The position numbers and the translations under genes are program-made. Below, piece by piece: positions 48,043 to 60,500 of a DNA stretch of 64,000 nt (position 1 is its first letter; the number at the start of each line of letters is the position of its first letter). Below the pieces are notes generated by a model. That model was not told the DNA's origin. It was given only the letters and a program-made list of their open reading frames with translations, and searched no databases. Source of the stretch: Lycocorax pyrrhopterus obiensis. Taxonomy: Eukaryota; Chordata; Aves; Passeriformes; Paradisaeidae. The stretch covers positions 4,094,663-4,158,662 of the forward strand of contig JACSVZ010000011.1 of assembly GCA_014706295.1 (NCBI GenBank), written 5' to 3'.

Positions 48043-51000
48043 AAGAGGTCTTAAAACAAATACTAGGAGGAACAGCAGTCCAGCAGAACCGCAGGTTTGG
48101 ATGTGACCTGCCCAGCAGCTGCTGCTGTGACTCACAGCAGTGATATTTTATTCACATGAAACACTAAGAGCCTGATCCTTCAGTCAGAGCCGTTCAGGTT
48201 AGAAATTGCTGTGGCTTAAATTCAGTGCAGTTTTGTGAAAAGCAAACCAAGCTCTTAGAGCACCATCCAGCACAGTGGAGTGATAAATTATATAACATTA
48301 ACAAATCTTCTAACTCTTTGGTAAATGAGAATTTGATGACAAAGCCTCCAAAGGCTTGGCAACTCAGATAAGTGCCACAAAGCTAGCATGTTTATTCACA
48401 GATTATCTGAATTATTCAAACCTCTTGGGTTTTCAAAATTGAGCTGGAAGTCTTGCACAGACAGACTTTGCCAATTGTGTGTACAGTAATGAGAAAAAAA
48501 TATTCCCAGAGAAATTTTCCATGACTAAATAAGCCTGGTAACAACAGCGATTTTTTTTTCACTACATGAAGTGATCTTGTCATTCAAGTAGAACTGTGGT
48601 GAAAATGCTCCTGAAACAGCTCCTTAGAGCAGTCCAGAGGCAGCCAATGGCCTTTCCTCACAAGTGAGGAAAAATTGCTTACAATTAGAAAAAACTATTG
48701 AATGGGACATCCATTTTTCACAATAAGATTTACAACAACCCACCCTGGCATGGAGAGGACCAGCAATGGAACTGCAGATACTGAAGGGCTGCAGCCCTTT
48801 ACTCCTGCACGGTGTTAATTGTGGCACTACGTGTCTGACCCGTGAATAATCTGGTTGATCCCTAAATAATCTACTGCATCCTGCTTGGAGCAGAACTAAT
48901 TATGACAGCTAGCACTTATGGCTGACTCAAATGAACAGGTTTCAAGAATAACAAGATGATTGTCACCATTAAAGGGCATTTTTTGATGCATAAGAGAGAA
49001 ACTGTCAATACTCCCCAAATACTGTTCCTGCATTTTCTACCACTACAGCTCTTGATTGCTTTTAATAGGAAGAATAAGGTGCAAAATCTTGCTTGAAATC
49101 TTTTCACCTTCTTGTCAAACTTCTACAACAACTGCTTTTCTTTGCACCTGTGTAGTACTCCACAGTGAACTGGCTTAAAACTTGGTCAGAAAAAGAACAC
49201 AAGATGTATTAAAGAACACAAGCTATATTCAATTTCTTTTTTCCAAATACCTTTTACAGACTACAACTGTGGGATGGTTTTGGGGTTTTGTTTGTTTGTG
49301 AGTTTTATTAAGAGAATAGGATTGAAAGTGATGCAATTGGAATCTGAATAAAAACTTACCTGAACAGCTGAAGCTTGATAATAACAGATATCTATAATAT
49401 ACTTCTCGTTATAGACAAATCACCAAGATTAATTTGGTAATAAAGGAAAAGTGTATTTGTTCGTTAAGAACCAAAAAGATTAATTTTCCTGCTTTAGGTC
49501 GTAAGTCAGAACATTCTGTTGATGCTCAGCTCTGAGTTAGGCTTTAGGTTACATGACCAAGGGGTCTGACCTGTAATTGTCACTTCTCTGATTTCAGGAA
49601 TTCTTGGATTTAAACAATTATTTTGCTCCATTTTAAAATGAAGGACAGAGAGAGCAATGGAGGCTGAATGCAGAGGACATAAGGAAAGCAATAATAACTG
49701 TCTTTCTTTCTTTGAGAAGGTAAATATTAGTGGTAATAAACAGGCCTAGGAAATTCTTTCCAGCAAACTAAAATTTCATTTTCCATACTGTTTATAACGA
49801 TAAGTTTATTTAGTTTTTAAATACTTGAGTGGAAAAGAAACCTGTGAATCTAATTCTTAATTTTGCATGGAGGTTCCATCACTGACCTCTCTGGATACAG
49901 AATCCAGACTGAGGAACTGACAGATCATGGGTGATTTCAATTTTCAATAAAACCATAAAAGGAGGTCACTAAGGCACAAGGTCAAGAGAATTTTCAGACA
50001 TATTAAAGGCAAGAATGATTGTTTTCATAAAAGAAGGGTTTCTCAGGCAATAAGCCTTGTGACAAAAAGATAATACTAATCAATGTGTTGTATCTAATGG
50101 GGTCCAACAAGGAATTTCAGTTGCATTCCTCGTTTATTGTTCAGCACAAACTACACTTGTGAACCTACTGATTCCATAGAAAATATCAAGTGTCTTCAAA
50201 AAACCAACATCAGTGGGATCCCAGGGCTATGTGAAACCTCACTGATGCAACATCCATGCTTATTTGCCAACAGTAGGTTCACATTATTGTCAATTTTCAA
50301 ATGCCTTCTGCAGCATAAAGGCAAGTTATAATGGAGGGAATATGCTCCTCATTACTTAAAAACTCTGCAGTGAGGAATTTATCACAAATATTTCTCCACT
50401 CTTGGGAGTTTTGTGAATGGTGCCTGTACCCAAACCCTTTACAATTCTAGGGCACTTCTCTCCTCATCTGCTAGCAGTTGCTAAATTCACATACCTATAG
50501 ATTTAGCCTTATTTTAAACATCCCTAGGTCAGGCATTAAGCCAATATTTGATATGCTGATTCATGTTAGATACAAATTTATTTGTAAATGAATAAAAAAT
50601 TCACTTGCTAACTCTTTTTTACACTTCAGAATACTTCTTTAGCAAGTTTTTTTTTTTTTAAAAGACAAAATTCTAAAGCTGCTCAAAATTTCTGTTGTCA
50701 CTAATGCAGTGGAGTTGATTCTATCAGATGTCACCAGCACTGGGATTTGGCTCTTAAGGGAAGCAGTGGGTTGAACTTGTGAGAAATGAGTCACTAACTG
50801 ATATGAGGTAAAATGTGTCTTATTTGTGAAACTTCCTTGTGAATTTACATCATGTTGTAGCTGTGCAGTAAGGAGGAGCCTTAGCATGATCATGTGTATT
50901 ACTGAACATCAACAGAGCTTTCCAGAGCACCATAAAAGCTGAGTCACAAAACTAATGAGCTGTGCTAATAAACTTAGGAATTTGTGAAAATATGATTTAG

Positions 51001-51644
51001 CAAATGCTCTTTTTTTTTACTTCTTTCCTTCAGAGAAACAACCTCTCTCTCAATGCTGGAATGCAGATATAAAGATTTTATACTGCCATGAATCATCTCC
51101 TAAAATATTTGTGTGTCATCTCAAGTTTCAAAAAAATAATTGCAAGCTGTAAAACACATCCAGTATGATTTTTTTACACTAATGAGACCAACAGAATATG
51201 TCAAGTGCCTCACAATGGTATAATGGAAAAAGCATGTGGGTATTTGTAATAATTTCAATAATGCATGGAAATATATTATAGAAAATACATTATTCATACA
51301 CTTTTCTCCCACATGTACCTGAAAGTGGAATGGTTCCCTTTGCCTTGAGAATTGTTGAAATGGCATGTTCTGTTCCTAACTCTCTTGCCAAGTGTACAGT
51401 CAGTCAATCACGTGGCACCTTGGCTTGCTGGACAACTCATTTCCTTTAGCTCTGGGGGGTTTTCCTCCTTTTTTTCTGGATACTTGAAGATGAAAACACA
51501 GATTTCTGGAATTCCTCCCACGCACTCTGTTGCTCTTCAGACTAATTTTTCAGATTAAATCTACAGAACCACCTGTTGGTCATGGCTCTTCATCAATGTC
51601 ACATGAGGGAAGGAAGTTTGGTATTCAAGGAACCACTGAAATGT
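48043..51644. other. AT-rich stretch without recognisable genes
   Basis: No gene or transposon is recognised. A T13 run occurs near 50647-50659. Open frames are below 90 codons. Confidence 0.5.
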
Positions 51645-51717
51645 AAAATCTCCCGGGCTGGAAGGGACCCACAGGGATCATCGGAGTCCAGCCCCTGGTC
51701 CTGCCCAGGACAGCCAT
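51645..51717 (-). mobile_element. CR1 LINE 3' terminal fragment, antisense
   Basis: The plus strand reads cccgggctggaagggaccca then gggatcatcggagtccagcc and ctgcccaggacagcc, the reverse complement of a CR1 tail. The pattern resembles the subfamily of the copy at 21872. It is severely 5'-truncated. Confidence 0.8.
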
Positions 51718-54408
51718 GGATGGATAAGGGTGTTAACACAGCCAGCTTTCCCACCATGACCTCTCTGCTGGCTTAGCCAGGTGTGGGTTGTGAAGCAGCA
51801 TTGCAGGAGGAAAAGCCCAGTGTAAAATTCCACTTTCAGGAGTAACATTCAGTACTCACCTTCACACTTAGAATTGAAACTGTGGTTAAGGATTAACTCA
51901 AATGCTCCAGTCTACCAAGGACTGCTTGTTTTGCTTTCAGTGAATGCCTAAAAAGGCCGTGGTGAATTATTGCTCCTTCTGCATCAAATGGTATTATCAT
52001 ATAAATAAAACTCTAGTGCATTTTTTATTCATTAATAGATGGGCTGCACAAATTTAGTGTTTCTGGACTCTTTGCGGAAAATGCCATCCTGACTGGCAAC
52101 TACTTATAAGTAAAACTACTTATAAGTAAAAAGTAATTTTGCAAATAATTTCAAACAGATTAATTTTTTTTCTTTTTCAAAATATTTAAAAACTAGAGCT
52201 TGGGGCTAGCTAAAATGGCTTTTTGTTTTTCATTAGAGACAAAGAATAATGTACTTTTCCTACAGCCTTACTAATGGTCCTTGAGGAAGCTCAGTATCTC
52301 AGAGAAGCTTTCTCCAGGATTTTGTATTTCTGTAGCCTTTATCTGGATACCGTGAGCAGGATTTGGTTCCAGGAGAGCTAGCAGGGCTTTCACCTGGCTA
52401 CTGCTACTTGGAAAAGAGTAAATTGTGAAGAGGCAACGAGGTCAATATTGTTGTCAGCACAGAGTTGTCGGCAGGCCATTTGATGAATCCCATAATCCAA
52501 AACGGATACGTTTTTGAATCAACAGTTTTCAGGTGTTCTTTATTGTACTGATACAAGTAAAAGCCTTCAGGTCTCTGTTCCATTAAATAAAGGCTAATGC
52601 TACTGAGGATTACCAGAAAAGAAGCTTACAGAAACACACTTGGGCTCGCCACCCCAACAGAGGGGCCTATGTAACACCCCACCCACACCACCATGCCCAA
52701 ACCAGTCAGAAATAAGCAGGGTGCAGCTTTCCAGGGCAACGTTTTGAGCTACCCCAGTAAAATTACAGAGATAGAAAAGGGATCAACACAAAAAAATAAA
52801 TAAAGGAAACACCAAAAGACATGTGAGAGCATTTTGTTTCCTGAGCCATAGCACTGCAATCCCAACCACTGCAAGAATGCCTCCTTAAAAGACAGGGTAG
52901 TACTCACAGCTCCCAAACACTTTGATTAAAAAGAGCAGCTCCAACAAAGTGTTGTGCTTGAGCAACTTTGAAGGTACAGGGACTGGGAGTGAATAGTGGG
53001 ACACTGGTGTCAGCTGTGCCAGGCTGCTGTGGGGACAGAGCCTTGGAAAGCACCGGGGCTGCCTTCCCGCTGTCCTTGGGACACTGCTCCGTGTCGTGTG
53101 TGAGCAAACGAGGCCAGAACTGGAAAAGTGAGTGCCCTGCAGCACACAAAGAGCTGTACAGAGCACAAGGCACAACAGGGGCTGCAGCAAGCAGCAATAC
53201 AGAGCAGGAAGCAGGGAGTGACTTGCAGGCTCTGTGTAGAGCGTTTGCTTCAGGCCTGTCGAGCCAAAGATGACTTGGTGCTGCAGTGTGTGGGTTAGAC
53301 CCCTTGCACCACTCCTCAGAAAAGAGAGATGTTTTCATTAAATCATAAGGCATCACCTCGGCTTTCCTCTCCTTTTAATAACTGTTTGCCTCACCAAAGC
53401 ATAAAACTCTTCCCACCACCTACATGTCACTCCGTGTGGAGCAGCTTTTACAGCAACGTCAATAATGAACATTAAGATGGGATAAAGGTGTGTAGCTCAT
53501 CACTGGCTCTTGAATGAGACCAGCAGGATTTTAAGCAGTCTGGGTGATTGATGCTTCATCAGAGACTTTTGCCTAAGGATGCTGTAAGACAGCAACGACA
53601 GGAGCTGTGCTATCCTAGCACCAGACACAAGCAAATATGAAGGAGCTCGTTAAGCTCTTGGCTCTTCTTGGCTCTTGACATTACACAGTTCTTCTAACCA
53701 CAGCTGCAACCCAGGTCACAGCAACACCAGTTCTTTGGGGAAAAAAACCCAAACAAAGCAAAACAAAACAATCAACACAAAGCAGCACAACAAATGCCCC
53801 CAAACCTGCCATGATGGAGGAACACAAGAAGAGAACCGGCATCGAGAGAGGTACCAAGCTTAGGTGCGTCATTTGTGTGAGAGTCATGTCGGGACCATAT
53901 CAGTGATCAAGTTCTCATGAGAAAAGCCTCCCTTCATTGAGACCGTAATGTAAAATCCCATACACACAGTCTTAAACATATAAAATTATTAATTACATAG
54001 CTAATGTGAGTTCTGGCAGCAATTTCAGAAGTTGTTGGAACAAGCACACAGTGTCCTGGGAATATCACCCATTCCACTCTTGCCTCCATCTGCAGCCCAC
54101 GTTTGCACCAGGGCAGCTCTGCCTTCTGCTGTCACGTGTTGAGGACTTGCTTTTTGGAAAATGCCTGAACTTAAGAATGTTTTGTAAGAATAATTTTCCT
54201 CTCTGTGCTGAAGCCATTAGTCAGACTATCCTCTATCCAAAATTTTATATATCAAAACTAGTCTGCTAAACCAAACTGTTATCTCCTGCACTTTACAATA
54301 AAATAGAGAGATTAAACACCCTGCTGGGCATGCAGCTTCCCCCAGTGTTTGCATGCCCTCATTTGACCCTCCCCTGGACTAGAGGTGTAAACCACTTCTT
54401 TATCTTGT
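51718..54408. other. Non-coding stretch with small repeats
   Basis: No gene is recognised. A 16-bp unit (actacttataagtaaa) is tandemly duplicated at 52099-52130. On the minus strand a block with AATAAA near 52540 could be an LTR or 3' UTR remnant (see findings). The 150-codon minus frame at 52904-53356 lies in a GC-richer segment and is domainless. A-rich low complexity occurs at 53740-53785. Confidence 0.45.
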
Positions 54409-54590
54409 GGGGAAGGGAAGGGAAGGGGAAGGGGAAGGGGAAGGGGAAGAGGAAGGGGAAGGGGAAGGGGAAGGGGAAGGGGAAGGGGAAGGGGAAGGGA
54501 AGGGAAGGGAAGGGAAGGGAAGGGAAGGGAAGGGAAGGGAAGGGGAAGGGGAAGGGGAAGGGGAAGGGGAAGGGGAAGGGGAAGGGAAAA
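54409..54590 (+). repeat. Compound (GGGGAA)n-(GGGAA)n-(GGGGAA)n purine tract
   Basis: About 180 bp are pure purine on the plus strand. A hexamer GGGGAA array (to about 54496, with a few pentamers at its start and one gaagag variant near 54449) passes into a pentamer GGGAA array (about 54497-54543) and back to hexamers. Every window offers four or more G-runs with 2-nt loops, so quadruplex and triplex formation are both possible. The Gly-Lys and Glu-Gly repeat frames across it are artefacts. Confidence 0.97.
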
Positions 54591-57500
54591 AACTTTCTAT
54601 TCCTGTCAAGTTATTGACCAATTGACATCATACTGATGAAAATTATGAGTTTTAAACAAACAACCTAAAACATGTGCTTAATAAAGTGAATCACTTTCTC
54701 ACCAAGGTAACAGTCCCTGTGTGTGACCTTGTAGCTTCACCAAGCGAGACAGACAATCTGTTTTATCTGAGTGGCTCTCTCTTTCTGCTAACTTCCCTCT
54801 GTTTCCACCCACATAATTTATTTTTTAACAGAACAAAATAATTTCCATTTTAAAATTATCAGACTTGCTTTTCACACGACCCATTTTTCATACATAAGAG
54901 TTTCTAAATCAGAACCACAGCTCTCTGCCTCTTGGAAAATAACTGACTCCTTTCTCTCAGGTAAGATACTGATTCCCTTTTTCCTTTTCTCACAGATTAT
55001 TTAACCATTTTGCTGGCCCTGTGCTTGTTTCTTCAGTGATTCAACATCATTACTCTGGCTCCTTCCAGTGGTAAATCATAATGTTTAACAAGAATAGAAT
55101 AGAGCTTTTAATACACCTTTGATCAGTCTACTCTATAGCAGCCAAACGTGTGTCTTTTAAAGCAAGTCTTTCTGCTTGTCCTGCTTGCATCAAAGCTAAA
55201 GGGTAAATGAATCTCAAAGGTACAGCTCAGCTTCTTTCACAACTCCAGCACTTTTTGGAGAAGAAGGATCTCAAAGCTTTTGACTTTTTTTTGTGTGTGC
55301 TCTGATGCTGCGAGGGTAGGAGCACAAACAGGTTAACAGCAAATCTACGTGTCAGGCTAAACAGAGTTTGCCTAATTCAAAATGGGGGGCAGCCACTTGA
55401 AATAAATCCATGGTTCATAGTGTGATAATTATGTGCTTTTTGGAATATTGTTACAAGTAAAGGGAGAGAAAAGCAATCAATATGTAAGTATCAGAAGAAG
55501 ATACTTTAATATTGCCTCATTTACATTCATATATATTTGAGAAACACTGCGTGAATTGAAAAGTGAAGTCTGAACTCATCTGTGACAATCCAGAATTTTA
55601 AAAAAGATTAACAAATCCCAAAAACCCCACAAAACCAAAACCAAACCAGAAAGTTCCAAATACCATTTATGAGTTACAAATGCTAAAAAAAGTGCTTATG
55701 AAGGGAATTCTGAGAACACATTTTGGGAGCAATTTGCAGTACTGAAATTTGGAGTACTGACTTTGATTACAGTCCTGAAAACTATTAAAGTAAGATAAAT
55801 TTGTTAAAGAAGTCAAATCAGAAAGTGAAGAAACAATTCATTAAAGAACTGTAGGCACATTAACAAAATCCAGCAGCTCTGCAATCACAGCCATAAGCTG
55901 TCAGCAGAGAATATATGTGATCATTTATTTGATTATAAAGTAGATAAGAGTGTTCAGCAGGTCAGATTTCTCAGCCAGCTGAATTTTCTAATAGCTCTTC
56001 TCAATCAAGGAATTGTGCTGCACAGTGGAACACTGAGCCCAGACATGATGATGATGATGGAGGTCACTGGCCCCTCTATTTAAATAAAAAAAGGACTGTG
56101 CACAACAGCTCTAGAAATGCTGCTTCCTACAGGTTTCTGTTCAAAATCTTTGCTTTTGCTGTTAACACATAAATTTAGGCCCTTGCCATTAGCTGCCATG
56201 GCACAATAAACCGGATTTGAGCAAATATGTAACGAATCATTAGTCTGAACAATAATTTGACCTCTGCACAATTCAGAACCTAATTTTTCATGAGATTATG
56301 CACGGATTTAAGTCTGTCTACACGTGGAATGCTACTGCAATTAATCACAGGGAGCAAGCTGCTTGAGGGAATCAGGGAAAGAACATTTACACCATGTCTT
56401 GTAATTGGTTGAATTTGTTTCTTACTAATCAGACACTATGTAGCATTTTGGTATTAGTTATGTGTAAATTAAAGGGAGCTGGCTGGCCATTTTGTTTTAC
56501 AAGTCCCATTTCTCTTCCACGAGGAAAATTTTTCTCAGTTACCTCTCTGGTCTCTCCAAGCAGAGGTTATGATCAAAAATAACAATCCACACAAGGAATT
56601 GTAAATCTTCTGTTGTACTAAATGGCCTTGGGGGCAGATCCAAAGAAAGATGTAGACTTGTAAATGGGACTCAAATACCTAAACTCCCCATGAGTCCAAA
56701 ATGATGATCGTGAAAACTTGCTCAGCTGATGCTAGAGAGGGATGAACTCCAAAATTCCTCTCTCTTTATTTTAAACTGGGAGGTGCAGCTTTCCTTGGTC
56801 GGACCCAGGGCTCAGCCTGCAGCTGCCCCCGACCACCTGCCCCAGGTGAGTTCCTCAGCAGCGTGGGGAGGGACAGGGAGGGCCCTGCTCACACAGAGGG
56901 GGTGGGCACCTCCAAAAGGAGCTTGGCTGCTGTTTACACACAACAGCTGCTGATTAATCGCCAAAGCTGCACGGGTATGATCCCATAGCTCCTCTGCTCA
57001 CCTCTCCCTACTGTATTTCTACTTTCTGATGCTGTTCACTTCACTCACCCCCCTCTCCTCATCAACAGAGCCATTTTTAATAAAACAACAAATTGTCAAA
57101 TTCTCTCTATGCCAAACAGAAACAAGTGTAGAGGCTACCTCATATCAGGTTCTCAATTCAGCCCTCAGGGCAATGAGTTTCATGGCTCTAAGCCTACGAA
57201 AATGAACCCTCCAAAAGCTTCCTGTATACAGTTTTGAAGAGGTGCAATTGCCATCTTTGAAACATTAAAAACAGTTGAGGAGATAAAATCACTGGCTAGA
57301 GAAAAAGCAGAAACCACCAGGTTCCATCTGGTTCCTCACGCTCTGCTTCGCTGAAAAATCTGGCAATAACGTGTGAGGAGAGGGTGCTGAACAGCTTGAA
57401 AGGTTAGAGTGTGATTAATGGCATGATGTGTGGGTGCCACGTGGTAATCCCCCTACATACTATCCAATTCAATTTGGCCTACATCATGTTGTAGAAAAGA

Positions 57501-60500
57501 TTTAAATAGGCTTTCAAGGCCAGAAGAATAACATTTTTGCAGTCCTCTATTCCTCCTCAATACGATTATCTCAAAAGTAGATTTAGTATGGAGAAAGGGT
57601 TTCAATTACGAGTAGAAATCAGTTATAATAAAACACTCCCCCACCCCACTGAAAACTCATTTGAAGAGTTGTTTATTTGTGAGCTAAACTATTATTTTCA
57701 GACAGGGTGTTCCAATGAGGCAAGCTGAAATTTAGGAATTCTGTAATGGCAAAATACAAGCTGTTAAAAATTGGTTTCTCTACTAAATGAAGAACTTGTA
57801 GAAGAAATTGGAAAGAGGGGAACTCTACATGTATGGTATTGTCAGAAACCTTAACTAATGTGCATTTTTTGGAAAAAAAAGGTTGGTCATAAAAAGGGTG
57901 TTTGAAGAGCTTAAGGAGAAACTAGTTAACACATCTAACTGGGGGGGGAAGTATATATTTAGATACTTTTTTTAAACCACAGTCTGTTTTCCTTCTGGCC
58001 TTGTTCTGTTCATGGGCCATGTTAATCAGAATGCCAGCAGTGGCCAGAGCCTTGTGCGTGCATTTGGAAGGAAACAGCAAGAGTGGGTTTGGCCATTTAA
58101 TAATAATTTAGTAATCAGAATTAATTCACCTGAAGAAACATCCTGTGCATCTGTGGCCATGTATAGCAGACAGCAGATTTTTTTTTCCTTTTTTACACAG
58201 CAGTTTATGATTAATTTTTGTCTCTGAAATTTCTCCTAAGAAAAGAAGGTATGTTTTCATGGTTTTGACATCTTTAAGAACATGAATTTCAAGGTGCATG
58301 GTACTGCTCCAAGGAGATCTTGAGTATTGGTGATTCAATGCTGTAAGTTAGAGCCACGTATTCCAGCAATATGTGGAAGAAAAAGAAGGCGAGGAAACAA
58401 AGGAGCAAAAAACCCCAAAAATCTCTTCATGTGCTTACTCAGGTTTTTTTGGGGTTTGGGGTTTTTTGATGGTTTCATTTTCTGTTAAAAAGTCCCAGCG
58501 AAATTGTGAGCCTTACTTAGACTTGAACTCACAGAGGTGGCTAAGTGATCTTTTGATCCAGATTTCAGATATGATGTATTTCTTCATTATGAACAAAACT
58601 AACTGCTGCTGTACATTAAACTGCCACTTTTTTTCCCTTCCACTGCAGAACATTTATTTCTCAGTCCCTCTGAAGTCCAATTTTCCTTATTTCTTTTAAA
58701 TCTGTTTTGCCTCTTCTCTCATTATTCAATCAGCTTTCAATCCATGACCTAGAGAGAATGTGAGAACTTTCCAGCACTCCAGTGTCTGACTAATGAGCCT
58801 CCATGAGATCTGGAGATTCCTCTATAATTTCAGTGTTTGCTCCCTTTGGTTCCTGTATTTGAATATTTTGTTCTTCAATATATACTTGCTGTACATTGAT
58901 ACGTCTTGCAAGGCTTCATCTTTCCCATTTAAAATGCACTTGAACAACAGTAAATCCAGATGTCAAATGCATAAAACAGTCACCTTTCTCATGCAGTTCT
59001 GTGAGAGTTGGATCTGGAAGAGGCAAACAGCAGACTATGGATTCCAAGAAGCTCTGAAGTAGTTTGACCCCTTTAGACCTTGAAAAAATGTAAATCTGCG
59101 TGCTCTTGGCTTGTAAAATAGGTGCAGCTGTTCCAGAAACTATTTTGGTAAATATGCCAGCATTACAGTGTTTTAAGGAATTTACCTATAGGATTTTTGT
59201 TGTTGTTTTTTGTACATAGCTGTTTGTAAAGATCTTTGGAGTCATGTAATGCATGTCTGTATATGCTTCATTCTTTGGCCAAAATGTAAATCAAATTCCC
59301 GTATTTGCATTAACCATCAATATTGATCCATTGACTACTTGGATCTGTTAGTGGTTCCTTTAAAACTGTGTGTACTTACACATTTTTAAAAATAGAAATA
59401 TACCTAGCTATATATCCATATCTATCTCTACACACACACAGAGGAGGTTAAATATCCAGAGCCAAGTCTTGGAAGAGTGAATTTCTGCTTGTGGGTCACA
59501 ACTCTGTGTTAGGTGCACTTGTCCAGTTTGGATGTGCACTTTGGAGTAAGGATTGAATGTACACTCAATATTCTCCCATTTTCTGCTCCGCCAGAGAAGC
59601 ACGTGGGAGAAAAGAAGGGAAAAGGTTCTTGGGAAATGACACGGGCAAACAGAAAGGTAGATGGTGTTTTTATGAGATTACAGCCTTGCTGCTGCCTGTG
59701 TGCCTCAGAAACATCACCAGATAAATAGATGTGCACCCACAAGAAGGACAAGAGTCTCTAAATATTTATAAACCAGGATCAGTAATCTAATTTGTGGGCA
59801 TGAAATGCAAGGAGGGGTTATAGGTCTTTGTCTGAAGCATCACAAGTGCTGATCGTTGAGACTCTTCACCTGATTGCTGCAAGAAACAGGTTCTGTGTCT
59901 CAATTTGACATCTTTTAATTGCTGCCAGTGGTAAGCAGCCCTTAAGTGCTGCTTTCCAGAGTGGGCAGCACAACCTGGCATGTGCTCCTTTAGCACTCAC
60001 AGACTGTGTCAGTGTGATATCACATGCCTTGTCCTCTAATATTCCTTTTGGTGCTGCTGTATTACTGCTAAATTTGTGTTCCTGACTAAGTATTTCCTAC
60101 CAAACAGAATATAGAATATGTTTAGGTTGAACGAAATGGTAAGTTTTCTTATGACCAAAATATTACAATTTTAATGTTTTAATTGTAAAAATATTTCAGG
60201 GATGAGTAAGCATGCCTTTGACTAATATCAGTGAAAAAAAAAATCCTGATTAGCTTAGAAATGTTGAAAAAGCCCTGAAAGTATAAGCAATAAGTCCAGC
60301 TAATTAGCCTTCTCAAGGGCAGGCTCTGAATCAACGTGCTCAAATACATGTGGTTACATGTAACTCAGGGATTGATTGATTGATTGATTGCTTGAGGGGT
60401 TTTTTTAGCCATGTTAATGGAAAGCAAATATTTTTTGGCAGTTCTGTGGTGTAACACATTGGTTTCTTTCATTTGGATTGTTAAAGTTATTATTTGCATG

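Noticed and set aside
54330..54621. Gly-Lys, Glu-Gly and Ser-Pro repeat frames of 70 to 95 codons
   Set aside because: All are translations of the GGGGAA/GGGAA tract.
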